Part shown: positions 45,763 to 54,585 of the stretch, in pieces | Layout of the letters: each line of letters starts with the position of its first letter | How positions within the stretch are numbered: position 1 is the first letter of the stretch | DNA from: Streptomyces litmocidini | GTDB lineage: Bacteria > Actinomycetota > Actinomycetes > Streptomycetales > Streptomycetaceae | Length of the DNA: 64,000 bases | Reading direction: 5' to 3' | Assembly: GCF_014649755.1 (NCBI RefSeq) | Contig: NZ_BMTQ01000016.1 | Coordinates: forward strand, 117,244-181,243 | The notes under the pieces: generated by a model | The model's input: the letters and a program-made list of their open reading frames with translations, nothing else | Told to the model about the DNA's origin: nothing | The model's database searches: none | Made by a program: the position numbers and the translations under genes

Positions 45763-47037
45763 GTGACGACGACGTACCGCGCGGCCGCCCTGCTCGCCGC
45801 GGGCACCCTCACGGCCCTGCTGGCCGCCCCCGCCGCGGCCGCCGCTCCGCCGCGCCAGGGAGCACTGCCCCACGACGGCCCGGGCCTCGACGGCAGCGGC
45901 GAGTGCACCTTCCCGATGAAGAAGCAGATCGAGGGCGTCCCCTGGCCGCTCCAGCGGGTCCTCCTCGACGAGCTGTGGCAGGACACCAGGGGCAAGGGCG
46001 TCCGGGTCGCGGTCATCGACACCGGGGTCGACGACGTCAACCCGCAGCTGCGCGCCGCCGTCGACGCCAGGTCGGGCAAGGACTTCCTCAAGCCCGACAA
46101 GGACAACCCCTCCGTCGGGGACGAGAAGCGCGGCAAGACCGACGGCACCGTCGACGAGGTCGGCCACGGCACCAAGGTCGCCGGCATCATCGCCGCCCGC
46201 TCCCGCAAGGGCACCGGCTTCGTCGGCCTCGCGCCCGAGGCCACGATCATCCCGATCCGGCAGAACGACGAGAAGAACAGCGGCAAGTCCGACACCATGG
46301 CGCAGGCGATCACCTACGCCGTCGACAAGGCCGGCGCCGACGTCATCAACATCTCGCAGGACACCACCCAGCCGTTGGGCCCCGACTCGCCCATGGCCAA
46401 GGCCGTGGCCCACGCGATCGAGAAGAACGTCGTCGTCGTCGCCTCCGCCGGCAACGACGGCATGGACGGAAAGCCGAAGAAGACCTACCCCGCCGCCTTC
46501 CCCGGCGTCCTCGCCGTCGCCTCCTCCGACCGGAACAACGAACGCGCCGCCTTCTCCCAGTCCGGCCCCATGGTGGGCGTCGCCGCGCCCGGCGTGGACA
46601 TCGTCTCCACCGTCCCGGGCGGCGGCCAGTGCGTCGACAACGGCACCAGCTTCTCCGCCCCGTACGTCGCCGGCGTCGCCGCCCTGCTCCGCGCCAAGTA
46701 CCCGAAGTGGAGCGCGGCCCAGATCGTCGCCCGGATCGAGCAGACCGCCGTCCGCTCGGTCAACGGGCGCGACGACCACGTCGGTTGGGGCGTGGTCGAC
46801 CCGGTCGGAGCGCTCGCCGACCTCCCCGGGGTGCCTGCCTCCTCGCCCGTGCCCGACCCGGGCCCGCCCAAGCCGCCGGCCCCCGAGCCGGCCCGGCTGA
46901 CGCTGTCGGAGACGCCCCAGGAGCGCTCCGAACGGCTCGCCACCTACGCGTTGGGGATCGGAGGTGTCCTGGTGGCCGTGGTCGCCGGGACGGCCACCGT
47001 GATCCGCGACAGCCGCCGCAGGAGGGAGGCCCGGTGA
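45763..47037 (+). CDS. mycP: Type VII secretion-associated serine protease, mycosin
   Basis: The 424-residue subtilisin-family protease has a Sec signal (AAALLAAGTLTALLAAPAAA). Its triad is D86 (VIDTGVD), H135 (VGHGTKVAGI) and S296 (NGTSFSAPYVAGVAALL), followed by a Pro-rich linker and a C-terminal membrane anchor (ALGIGGVLVAVVAGTATVI) with an RRRR-type tail. Mycosins stabilise the ESX complex and cut some substrates. GTG 45763 is preferred because AGGGGG lies about 8 nt upstream; GTG 45754 is an in-frame alternative. Confidence 0.93.
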   Translation: MTTTYRAAALLAAGTLTALLAAPAAAAAPPRQGALPHDGPGLDGSGECTFPMKKQIEGVPWPLQRVLLDELWQDTRGKGVRVAVIDTGVDDVNPQLRAAVDARSGKDFLKPDKDNPSVGDEKRGKTDGTVDEVGHGTKVAGIIAARSRKGTGFVGLAPEATIIPIRQNDEKNSGKSDTMAQAITYAVDKAGADVINISQDTTQPLGPDSPMAKAVAHAIEKNVVVVASAGNDGMDGKPKKTYPAAFPGVLAVASSDRNNERAAFSQSGPMVGVAAPGVDIVSTVPGGGQCVDNGTSFSAPYVAGVAALLRAKYPKWSAAQIVARIEQTAVRSVNGRDDHVGWGVVDPVGALADLPGVPASSPVPDPGPPKPPAPEPARLTLSETPQERSERLATYALGIGGVLVAVVAGTATVIRDSRRRREAR

Positions 47038-47075
47038 CGCGCGTATCGGTCAAGTATCGGGTCCTTCCTTTGCAG

Positions 47076-47104
47076 TTGGAACTGCCGCCGTCAATGGCTA
47101 CAGT
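47076..47104 (+). promoter_or_regulatory. Promoter of the WXG100 genes
   Basis: -35 TTGGAA (47076-47081), 17-nt spacer, -10 TACAGT (47099-47104). Predicted start near 47111, leaving a leader of about 115 nt. Confidence 0.6.
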
Positions 47105-47227
47105 GACCGCTGGGGGCACGGCAGTGCGAACCCAGCACGGGGGCGGCATCAGAAGATTCCCGTCCGCATCACGACCGGATGGCCCGACGGCCGGTCCGTC
47201 GCAGCCACCGAAGGAAGAAGGGGCAAG

Positions 47228-47578
47228 ATGTCGAAAGACCTGAACGTAACCAGTGCCGAACAGATCAAGCTCGCCGGCCGGATCCAGGACTTCTCCGACG
47301 AGCTCCAGTCCCGCATCACCTCCCTCAACAGCGTGGTGGACCGCGTCCAGGCGGGCTGGCAGGGTGCTGCGAGCAAGGAGTACGACCGGGTCCAGAACGA
47401 CCTGAACCAGCGTCTGCGCAGCATGCGCGCCGAGCTCTCGAAGCTCGAGGAGATCATGCGGATGAGCGCCGACGGCTTCTCGCGCGAGGAGGAGGACCGC
47501 ATGCGGTCCTTCCGTCAGATGGACAGCGGCTCCGGCGGCGGCGCCTCCGGCGGCCAGAGCGCCATCCTCGGCGTCTGA
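47228..47578 (+). CDS. WXG100-family secreted protein, first of the pair
   Basis: The 116-residue helical-hairpin protein has the WxG turn at residues 44-46 (GWQGAA). The usual C-terminal YxxxD/E export motif is replaced at the same place by F84-S-R-E-E88. A Gly/Ser-rich tail ends it. It would pair with the next gene's product as an EsxA/EsxB-type heterodimer and be exported by the ESX machine. GAAGGAAGAAGGGG precedes the ATG. Confidence 0.93.
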   Translation: MSKDLNVTSAEQIKLAGRIQDFSDELQSRITSLNSVVDRVQAGWQGAASKEYDRVQNDLNQRLRSMRAELSKLEEIMRMSADGFSREEEDRMRSFRQMDSGSGGGASGGQSAILGV

Positions 47579-47631
47579 GCCGTCCGAACCGACCAGCCCT
47601 CCGCGCCACTCTCACTTCAGGAGTCATCACC

Positions 47632-47922
47632 ATGACCACTGCGGTCAATTACGACACCGTGACGCAGGCGGCGGCCGACACCCGGCTGACCTCCACCACG
47701 CTCACCCAGAAGCTCGACGACCTCATGGCCGAGGTCAACCGCGTCGCCTCCAACTGGGAAGGCGAGGCGAAGATCGCCTACCGCGAGAGCCAGGACCGCC
47801 TGACCCGCGACATGGCCGGCATGAACCAGGACCTGGCGCGCATCGCCCAGCTCCTCGACGAGTCGGTCGCGGGCTACCAGGACACCGACAAGGGCAACGC
47901 GGCCCGCTTCCGCATGATGTGA
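47632..47922 (+). CDS. WXG100-family secreted protein, second of the pair
   Basis: The 96-residue protein has WxG at 42-44 (NWEGEA) and an intact YxxxD export motif at residues 82-86 (YQDTD). By analogy with CFP-10/EsxB it would carry the signal read by EccC. CAGGAG lies about 11 nt upstream of the ATG. A 21-bp hairpin follows the stop. Confidence 0.93.
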   Translation: MTTAVNYDTVTQAAADTRLTSTTLTQKLDDLMAEVNRVASNWEGEAKIAYRESQDRLTRDMAGMNQDLARIAQLLDESVAGYQDTDKGNAARFRMM

Positions 47923-47950
47923 GCCCGCGCTTGCCGTGAGACCCGGTGAA

Positions 47951-47997
47951 CACGCGTGAGGGGGTGGCCCGTTCGACGGGCCACCCCCTCACGCGTG
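47951..47997. terminator. 21-bp perfect hairpin between convergent genes
   Basis: Arms 47951-47971 and 47977-47997 with loop TTCGA. It follows the second WXG100 gene and ends just before the convergent DUF397 gene, so it can stop both. Confidence 0.9.
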
Positions 47998-48001
47998 CGC
48001 C

Positions 48002-48286
48002 TCACCGCAGGTCGAACTCGCCGTCCCTGGCGCCCAGGACGAACGCGTCCCACTCGGCCTTCGTGTACCGCAGCACCGTGTCCCTGTCGAGCGACGAGCG
48101 CATCGCCACCGCGCCCTCGGGCAGCCGCGCGATCTCCACGCGCTCCTCGTCCGGGCTCGTCCCCGGCGCGCCCTGCCACTCCACGCCGGAGATGTCGAGC
48201 GCGTACAGCTCGTCCTTCTGACGCTGCTTCTCGGCGGCCAGGGCCGCGTCCGCGCTCTCGGCGGCGTTCTCGTGGACGTCGGTCAT
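48002..48286 (-). CDS. DUF397 protein
   Basis: The 94-residue protein has the DUF397 C-terminal part: DISGVEWQGAPG, EIARLPEGAVAMRSSLDRDTVLRYTKAEWDAFVLGARDGEFD. DUF397 genes normally follow an XRE-type helix-turn-helix gene; none is present here, so this is an orphan. The N-terminal ~30 residues are charged and probably helical. It lies between the WXG100 pair and eccC, in the eccC direction. Confidence 0.88.
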   Translation of the reverse strand: MTDVHENAAESADAALAAEKQRQKDELYALDISGVEWQGAPGTSPDEERVEIARLPEGAVAMRSSLDRDTVLRYTKAEWDAFVLGARDGEFDLR

Positions 48287-48313
48287 CGGCGCAATCCCTT
48301 CGCGGTGGTACGA

Positions 48314-48343
48314 CGGTCCCTCCCACAGTAGTGGGAGGGACCG
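48314..48343 (-). terminator. 13-bp perfect hairpin after eccC
   Basis: Arms 48314-48326 and 48331-48343 with loop AGTA, 25 nt downstream of the minus-strand eccC stop. Confidence 0.8.
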
Positions 48344-48368
48344 CTCCGCTCAGGGCCGTTTCGGGAGC

Positions 48369-51300
48369 TCAGTGCTGTTCGGGCAGCCAGCCCAGCTGCA
48401 CCAGCGGCGTCCCGCGCTTGCGGGACACGAACGTGCCCCGGCCCGGAGGCATCGGCCGCGCCCGGACGCCGCCCAGGATGTCGCCCTCCTGCGGATCGCC
48501 GGAGAGCAGCACGCCCTGCGCGCCCAGCTCCCGCATCCGCTGCATGAACGGCTCGTACATCGCGCGGGAGGCGCCCGCCTGGTTGCGCGCCACGATGAAC
48601 CGGATGCCGACGTCCCGCGCGAACGGCAGGTTCTCCACCAGAACAGCCAGCGGATTGCCCGAGTTGGTGGCCACCAGCTCGAAGTCGTCGATCAGGACGA
48701 ACAGCTGCGGGCCCGACCACCAGCTGCGGTCGCGCAGCTGCTGCGGCGTGATGTCGGGCTTCGGCGCCCGCTTCGTCATCACCGTGTTGATCGCGTCCAT
48801 GTGCATCTGCATGGCCGAGGCCATCGGCGCGTACTCCAGGAGGTGCGAGGGCGCCACGGCCTCCAGCATCGTCCGCCGGTAGTCGCCCACCACGATCCGC
48901 GCCTGCTCCGGCGAGTACCGCTCGCACAGCTGCTTGGCGATCAGCCGCAGCAGCGCCGTCTTGCCGGACTCGCTCTCGCCGAAGACCAGGAAGAACGGAT
49001 CCGACTCGAAGTCGACGAACACCGGCTCCAGGTTCGTCTCGTCGATGCCGATCGCGATGCCGTGCTGCGGGTACTCGAAGCCCTTCGGCAGCTGCTCCGC
49101 CGGCAGTTTGCGCGGCAGCAGCCGCACCGCCGGCGCCGGGGCCCCGGTCCAGCTCGCCTTCACGGCCTGCACGAACGCCGACGTGCCCTCCGACAGGTCG
49201 GCGGCCGAGCTCGACCCGTCGATCCGCGGCAGCGCCCCCATGAAGTGCAGCTTCTCCGGGACCTGGCCACGGCCCGGCACCCCGGTCGGCACGTTCGCCG
49301 CGACCTTCCGGTCGAACTCGGAGTCCATGACGTCGCCGAGCCGCAGTTCGAGCCGGCCCAGCATCTGGTCCTTGAGCGCCGCCCGCACCTCCATGTACCG
49401 GGCGGCGGTGATCACCACGTGGATGCCGTAGCCCAGACCGCGCGCCGCGATGTCGGAGACGATCGGCTCCAGCATGTCGTAGTCGTTGCGGAAGGTTCCC
49501 CAGCCGTCCACGATCAGGAAGACGTCGCCCCAGGCCTCGCCCGGGAGCTCGCCCGCGGCCCGCTTGCGCCGGTAGGTCGCGATCGAGTCGATGGAGTGCG
49601 CGCGGAAGAACTCCTCCCGCCGGTTCAGGACGCCCATGACCTCCGCGACCGTCCGGCGCACCCGCTCCGGATCGAGCCGGGACGCCACCCCGCCGACGTG
49701 CGGCAGGTCGGCCAGCGCGATCATGCCGCCGCCGCCGAAGTCCAGGCAGTAGAACTGCACTTCGGCCGGGGTGTGGGTGAGCGCGAACGAGGAGATCAGC
49801 GTCCGCATGATCGTCGACTTGCCGGACTGCGGACCGCCGACCACCATCATGTGACCGGCCGCGCCCGAGAAGTCCCGGTACAGCACCTCGCGCCGCTGCT
49901 CGAACGGCTTGTCGATGAGGCCGAGCGGCACCGTGAGCCCGCCCTGACGCGTGTACTCCGTCGCCGTGAGCCCCCGGTCCGCCGTCTGCGCGAGCCCCGG
50001 GAGCAGCTGGTCCAGCGAGGGCGCCTGATCGAGCGGCGGCAGCCACACCTGGTGCGCCGGCACCCCCTGGCCCTCCAGGCGGCGCACGATCACGTCGAGG
50101 ACCGTGTCCGCGAGGGCGTCGTCCTCCTCGTTGCGCCGCGCCGTCAGATAGGCCGGGTCGGGCGCCGCGTACACCACGGGCACCGGCGCCGCCGTGAACA
50201 GCGCGGGCCGCCGCTCCACCGGCAGCTGCCCGACCTCCAGGCGCGGCCCGCCCGTCCGGTACGTCCCCGACACGTACGCCGCCTTGAAGCGGGTCATCTC
50301 GTCCGTGCCGAACTTCAGGTAGCCCGAACCGGGCACCGACGGCAGGTGGTACGCGTCCGGCACGCCGATCGCCGTCCGCGACTCCGCCGCCGAGAAGGTC
50401 CGCAGACCGATCCGGTACGAGAGGTACGTGTCCAGGCCCCGCAGCTTGCCCTCCTCCAGGCGCTGCGAGGCGAGCAGCAGGTGCACGCCGAGCGAACGGC
50501 CGATGCGGCCGATCTGGATGAACATGTCGATGAAGTCGGGCTTGGCGGTGAGGAGTTCGGAGAACTCGTCGATCACCAGGACCAGCGAGGCCAGCGGCTC
50601 CAGCGGAGCACCCGCCGCCCGCGCCTTCTCGTAGTCGTGGATGTTCGCATAGTTGCCCGCCGAACGCAGCAGCTCCTGCCGCCGCTGGAGCTCGCCGCGG
50701 ATCGCGTCGCCCATGCGGTCGACCAGCGTCAGGTCGTCCGCGAGGTTGGTGATGACCGCCGCCACGTGCGGCATCTGCGACATGCCCGCGAAGGTCGCGC
50801 CGCCCTTGAAGTCCGCGAGGACGAAGTTCAGCGTCTCCGAGGAGTGCGTCACCGCCAGGCCGAGCACCAGCGTGCGCAGCAGCTCCGACTTCCCGGAACC
50901 CGTCGCGCCGACGCACAGACCGTGCGGGCCCATGCCCTCCTGCGCCGCCTCCTTCAGGTCCAGCATGACCGGCTGGCCGTCCTCGCCGACACCGATCGGC
51001 ACCCGGAGGCGTTCGGCCACCGACCGGGGCCGCCAGGTCCGTGACACGTCCACCGAGGCCGCGTCGCCCAGGTTCAGCAGGTCCGTGAAGTCCAGGTTGG
51101 CGAGCAGCGGCTCGTCGTCGTCCCCGCCGCCCGTCCGCAGCGGCGCCAGCTGCCGGGCCAGCGCCTCGGCCGCCGGCAGCGAGATGCCGTCCGGCAGCCC
51201 CTCGTACGCGTAGCCGCCGCCCGACTCCAGGCGCAGCCGGCCCGGCCGCACCACCACCGAGAGGCCACCGCGCGGCTCGTCGAGCTCACCGGAGACGACC

Positions 51301-52322
51301 TCCACGATCGTCACGCCCTGAAGCCCCTCGGGCGCCGCGAGCAGGGAGTCCGGCGGGACCATGCCGCCGTCCAGGACCACCACCACGTGCGGCTGGTCGA
51401 GCACCGGCTGGCTCTCCCGGGAGAACCGCGTCCGCCCCTCCAGCTTCGAGCGGACCAGCTGCTCCAGCTCGCCGAGGTCGTCGCCGAACAGGCGCTTCGT
51501 GCCCGCCCCGTCGACCTGCCCCGGCACCTGCGTGTGCGGCAGCCACTTCGTCCAGTCCCAGCGCTCCTGCGCCGGCCGCGCCGCCACCACGGCGAGCATC
51601 AGGTCCTCGGGGGAGTGCAGCGTCACCAGCTGCGCCACGAGCGCCCGCGCCGCCGCCTGCGCCGACTCCGGATCGCCCGACACCGTCACGTGGTAGAACG
51701 CCCGCATCGAGACCGCCATCGGCAGCCCGTCCAACGTGCCGTGCACCGCCAGGAACTGCTGCATCGCACCCGCGCACAGCGGCTCCAGCTCGTCCACCGG
51801 GGCCGTGTCCGGCGCCACCAGGGGAGTCGCCAACTGCTGCGCCCCGAGGCCGATCCGCGCCTGCCCGAAGTCGTGGTCGCCGACCCGGCGCTCCCACACC
51901 CGGGAACCCTCGGCCACCACCGACCACAACTGCTCGGGGGCGGGGTGCAGATACAGCTGCGCGTCCCGCTGCTTGCGCGCCGTGCGCCGGACCGTACGCC
52001 GGGTCTGCGCGAGGTATTTGAGGTAGTCACGGCGGACATCGGCCATTTGCCCCTGCGTACCGCGACGGAATCTGACGAACTGGGCGATGGCCATTCCGAC
52101 CGTCGACGCCAGCATCAGCGAGCCCATGATCCGCATGATCGGCGACGGCGTCATGAAGAAGAAGACGACCGAGGAACCCATGCCGAGCATCGGCAGGAGC
52201 TGCATCAACGCCGACTCCTGCTGTCCCCGCGGAAGTTCCGGCGGAGGCTCCAGGACCAGCTCCTCACCGGGCACTTCCGGAGGAAGGGACCTCGGCGGGC
52301 GTTTGACGACGATCTGGCTCAC
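48369..52322 (-). CDS. eccC: Type VII secretion ATPase EccC
   Basis: The 1317-residue FtsK/SpoIIIE-type motor drives ESX export. The N-terminus starts VSQIVVKRPPRSLPPEVPGEE, with two membrane helices near residues 40-85. Three ATPase domains follow with Walker lysines K478 (GATGSGKSE), K835 (GGPQSGKST) and K1121 (GESESGKTA). Walker B of domain 1 is LVLVIDEFSEL and of domain 3 LFVLIDDFEL; domain 2 reads VFLIVDGWGT, so D2 lacks the acidic DE pair. The GTG start has a weak ribosome site but overlaps a 3-codon frame (MRR) ending GTGA. It is divergent from eccD. Confidence 0.95.
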   Translation of the reverse strand: MSQIVVKRPPRSLPPEVPGEELVLEPPPELPRGQQESALMQLLPMLGMGSSVVFFFMTPSPIMRIMGSLMLASTVGMAIAQFVRFRRGTQGQMADVRRDYLKYLAQTRRTVRRTARKQRDAQLYLHPAPEQLWSVVAEGSRVWERRVGDHDFGQARIGLGAQQLATPLVAPDTAPVDELEPLCAGAMQQFLAVHGTLDGLPMAVSMRAFYHVTVSGDPESAQAAARALVAQLVTLHSPEDLMLAVVAARPAQERWDWTKWLPHTQVPGQVDGAGTKRLFGDDLGELEQLVRSKLEGRTRFSRESQPVLDQPHVVVVLDGGMVPPDSLLAAPEGLQGVTIVEVVSGELDEPRGGLSVVVRPGRLRLESGGGYAYEGLPDGISLPAAEALARQLAPLRTGGGDDDEPLLANLDFTDLLNLGDAASVDVSRTWRPRSVAERLRVPIGVGEDGQPVMLDLKEAAQEGMGPHGLCVGATGSGKSELLRTLVLGLAVTHSSETLNFVLADFKGGATFAGMSQMPHVAAVITNLADDLTLVDRMGDAIRGELQRRQELLRSAGNYANIHDYEKARAAGAPLEPLASLVLVIDEFSELLTAKPDFIDMFIQIGRIGRSLGVHLLLASQRLEEGKLRGLDTYLSYRIGLRTFSAAESRTAIGVPDAYHLPSVPGSGYLKFGTDEMTRFKAAYVSGTYRTGGPRLEVGQLPVERRPALFTAAPVPVVYAAPDPAYLTARRNEEDDALADTVLDVIVRRLEGQGVPAHQVWLPPLDQAPSLDQLLPGLAQTADRGLTATEYTRQGGLTVPLGLIDKPFEQRREVLYRDFSGAAGHMMVVGGPQSGKSTIMRTLISSFALTHTPAEVQFYCLDFGGGGMIALADLPHVGGVASRLDPERVRRTVAEVMGVLNRREEFFRAHSIDSIATYRRKRAAGELPGEAWGDVFLIVDGWGTFRNDYDMLEPIVSDIAARGLGYGIHVVITAARYMEVRAALKDQMLGRLELRLGDVMDSEFDRKVAANVPTGVPGRGQVPEKLHFMGALPRIDGSSSAADLSEGTSAFVQAVKASWTGAPAPAVRLLPRKLPAEQLPKGFEYPQHGIAIGIDETNLEPVFVDFESDPFFLVFGESESGKTALLRLIAKQLCERYSPEQARIVVGDYRRTMLEAVAPSHLLEYAPMASAMQMHMDAINTVMTKRAPKPDITPQQLRDRSWWSGPQLFVLIDDFELVATNSGNPLAVLVENLPFARDVGIRFIVARNQAGASRAMYEPFMQRMRELGAQGVLLSGDPQEGDILGGVRARPMPPGRGTFVSRKRGTPLVQLGWLPEQH

Positions 52323-52476
52323 CGGCGCATCAATCCCTCGTTGGAGGCGGGCTCGTGGCGGGAGCATCCGCACGCCACCCCTGTCGGCAGCCGAGCGCGC
52401 GGACTTCCCCCATGGGACGGCGATCCTACTTGCAGCCCCCACCGGCCGTCCCCGGTAGGGTGGCGCGCGCATCGTG

Positions 52477-52535
52477 CGCAACCGCGAATCAGAACGGCCG
52501 CGACCGCGAACCGGACGGACGCAACCGCGAATCAG
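52477..52535 (+). repeat. Three 16-bp direct repeats at 21-22 bp spacing before eccD
   Basis: CGCAACCGCGAATCAG at 52477 and again at 52520, with variant CGCGACCGCGAACCGG at 52499. Spacing equals two helical turns, so a regulator bound to each would sit on one face. TAGGGT at 52456-52461, just upstream, is a good -10 for eccD. Confidence 0.55.
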
Positions 52536-52548
52536 GGGGTCCACACAC

Positions 52549-54021
52549 GTGAGTACGACCGCAGCGACCGGCTTCTGCCGCGTCACCGTCGTGGCGCCGG
52601 ACAGCCGCATCGACGTCGCGCTCCCCGAGGACATCGCCGTCGCCGACGTCTACCCGGAGATCCTGCGCCTCACCGGCCAGACCCAGGCGCCCGGCACCCC
52701 GACCGGCTACCACCTGGTCCGCCGCGACGGATCCGTCCTGGACGGCGCCCGCACCCTCGCCGCCCAGCAGGTCCTCGACGGAGAGGTGCTCTCGCTGCGG
52801 CCCTTCGCCCAGTCCCTCCCGCCGGCCGTCTACGACGACGTCTCCGACGCCGTCGCCTCCGCCGTCACCCGGGACCGGCACCTGTGGAGCGACGAGCTGC
52901 TGCGCGGCGCCGGACTCCTCGGCGGGGTGCTGCTCCTCGTCCTCATGGGCTTCGTCCTGTGGTTCGCCGACCCGGTCCGCCACGACATGCACAGCCTCCC
53001 CGGGATCATCGCGGGCGCCGCAGGCCTCCTGCTCACCGCCTTCGCCGGCGTCCGCGCCCGCGTCTACGCGGACCGGGCCACCGCCGTCGCCCTCGGACTC
53101 GGCGCCCTGCCGCTGCTCCTCATCGCCGGCTCCGGCATCATCGCCGCCGACGCCGGCCAGGGCCCCGGCCGCCTGCAGTTCCTGCTCGGCTCCGTCACCG
53201 TCCTCGTGGCCTCCGTGGCCCTCGTCGCGCTCACCCCCAGCGGAGACGCCCCCTTCGTCGCCGCCACCTTCCTCGCCGGCGTCGGCACCCTCGCCACCTT
53301 CCTGATGATCCTCACGGAGGCCACCGCCACCGACGCGGCCGCCACCTGCGCCCCCGTCGCCATCGGCCTGGTCGCCTTCCTGCCCGGCCTCTCCGCCCGC
53401 TTCGCCCGCCTCCCCATCGGCTACGCCGCCCCGCGCAGCGCCGCCGACGACGACTTCTCCGCCGACCCGCAGCAGGGCGAGGAGGCGCAGCCCGTCGACG
53501 GCGAGCGCATCGCGCTCCAGGCCCGCCGCGGCCACGAGATGCTCCTCGGCCTGGTCGGCGGCTGCGCGGCCGTCGTCGTCGGCTCCGCCGCGGTCCTCGG
53601 CTTCGCCGGCAACGTCTGGGGCCAGCTCCTCGCCCTCGCCGCCGGCCTCGCGATGCTGCTGCGCGCCCGCCTCTTCCGGTACACCTCGCAGGTCGCCTGC
53701 GTCCTCGTCGCCGGCATCGCCGCCATCGCGCTGCTCGTCCTCGGCCTCTCCCTCAACCCGCCGGCCGACCTGGTCAAGGACCTCCTCATGTACGGGGACC
53801 GCGGCGGCCTCGACGTCCGGACGATCTGGCTCACCGCCGCCGTCGCCGCCGGCGCCGCGCTGATCACCGCGATCGGCCTGATCATCCCGAAGAAGGGCCT
53901 CTCGCCCTTCTGGGGCCGTCTCCTCGACCTCGCCGAGGGCTTCGTCCTGCTCTCCCTCGTCCCGCTCTGCCTCGCGGTCCTCGACGTCTTCACCCGGGTC
54001 CGCTCCCTCACCAGCAAGTAG
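52549..54021 (+). CDS. eccD: Type VII secretion protein EccD
   Basis: The 490-residue channel-type subunit has an N-terminal ubiquitin-like domain (residues 8-95: FCRVTVVAPDSRIDVALPEDIAVADVYPEIL through SLRPF) and about eleven membrane helices with long Ala/Leu/Val stretches. A charged cytosolic loop (DDDFSADPQQGEEAQPVDGERIALQ) lies in the middle. In ESX complexes two EccD copies form the membrane vestibule. GTG start; GGGGG at 52534-52538 is the nearest ribosome-site-like stretch. Confidence 0.93.
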   Translation: MSTTAATGFCRVTVVAPDSRIDVALPEDIAVADVYPEILRLTGQTQAPGTPTGYHLVRRDGSVLDGARTLAAQQVLDGEVLSLRPFAQSLPPAVYDDVSDAVASAVTRDRHLWSDELLRGAGLLGGVLLLVLMGFVLWFADPVRHDMHSLPGIIAGAAGLLLTAFAGVRARVYADRATAVALGLGALPLLLIAGSGIIAADAGQGPGRLQFLLGSVTVLVASVALVALTPSGDAPFVAATFLAGVGTLATFLMILTEATATDAAATCAPVAIGLVAFLPGLSARFARLPIGYAAPRSAADDDFSADPQQGEEAQPVDGERIALQARRGHEMLLGLVGGCAAVVVGSAAVLGFAGNVWGQLLALAAGLAMLLRARLFRYTSQVACVLVAGIAAIALLVLGLSLNPPADLVKDLLMYGDRGGLDVRTIWLTAAVAAGAALITAIGLIIPKKGLSPFWGRLLDLAEGFVLLSLVPLCLAVLDVFTRVRSLTSK

Positions 54022-54053
54022 GAGGGCGGTACGGGAGCGCTCGGTCGAGCTGG

Positions 54054-54059
54054 TACGCT
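54054..54059 (+). promoter_or_regulatory. Possible rpsO -10 box (TACGCT)
   Basis: TANNNT hexamer about 153 bp upstream of the rpsO start. The leader between contains GGAAGC/CCTGGAAGC segments that can pair, possibly for feedback control as in other rpsO leaders. No canonical -35. Confidence 0.4.
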
Positions 54060-54211
54060 GTGTGACGGCCGTTTGTGTACGCGCTCCCGGAAGCCTTCCC
54101 AGGCCCTGGAAGCTGCGCCCATCGGACCTTCGCCCGTCGAGTCACGGAAGCTTCCCCTGAGAAATGGACCAGGGGCACTCGCGGGCGCGCGAACACCAAG
54201 AGGAGATCCGC

Positions 54212-54502
54212 GTGGCTCTCGACGCCGCTGTCAAGAAGCAGATCATGGCCGAGTTCGGCACCAAGGAGGGCGACACCGGCTCCCCCGAGGTCCAGGTCGC
54301 GATGCTGTCCCGTCGCATCTCGGACCTGACCGAGCACCTCAAGCAGCACAAGCACGACCACCACTCCCGTCGTGGTCTGCTGATCCTGGTCGGCCAGCGC
54401 CGCCGCCTGCTGCAGTACCTGGCGAAGAAGGACATCCAGCGCTTCCGTACGCTGGTCGACCGCCTCGGCATCCGCCGCGGTGCGGCCGGCGGCGCCAAGT
54501 AA
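54212..54502 (+). CDS. rpsO: 30S ribosomal protein S15
   Basis: The 96-residue protein binds 16S rRNA early in 30S assembly. Signature: EFGTKEGDTGSPEVQVAMLSRRISDLTEHLKQHKHDHHSRRGLLILVGQRRRLLQYL. GTG 54212 with AAGAGGAG upstream. Longer in-frame starts (ATG 54164) lack the family pattern. The rpsO-pnp arrangement with an intervening hairpin is conserved; in S. coelicolor that hairpin is known to be cut by RNase III. Confidence 0.97.
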   Translation: MALDAAVKKQIMAEFGTKEGDTGSPEVQVAMLSRRISDLTEHLKQHKHDHHSRRGLLILVGQRRRLLQYLAKKDIQRFRTLVDRLGIRRGAAGGAK

Positions 54503-54511
54503 GACGCCATG

Positions 54512-54546
54512 AGGGAGCGGTTCCCACTTTCAGGGGGCCGCTCCCT
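54512..54546 (+). terminator. rpsO-pnp intergenic hairpin
   Basis: Arms AGGGAGCGG (54512-54520) and CCGCTCCCT (54538-54546) followed by TTTGC. It acts as a partial terminator or RNase III processing site, by analogy with the S. coelicolor operon. Confidence 0.75.
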
Positions 54547-54579
54547 TTGCCGTACGTGCGCAAAGTGCGCATCGGCACT

Positions 54580-54585
54580 TAGTCT
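54580..54585 (+). promoter_or_regulatory. Possible pnp -10 box (TAGTCT)
   Basis: Lies in the 284-bp rpsO-pnp gap, where S. coelicolor has pnp-specific promoters. No strong -35. Confidence 0.35.

Noticed and set aside
43668..47243. 1191-codon plus-strand frame across eccB and mycP
   Set aside because: Different frame from the clear EccB and mycosin proteins, and an Arg/Pro-rich translation.
54164..54211. N-terminal extension of S15 from ATG 54164
   Set aside because: It would add 16 residues not seen in S15 proteins and would bury the AAGAGGAG ribosome site inside the gene.
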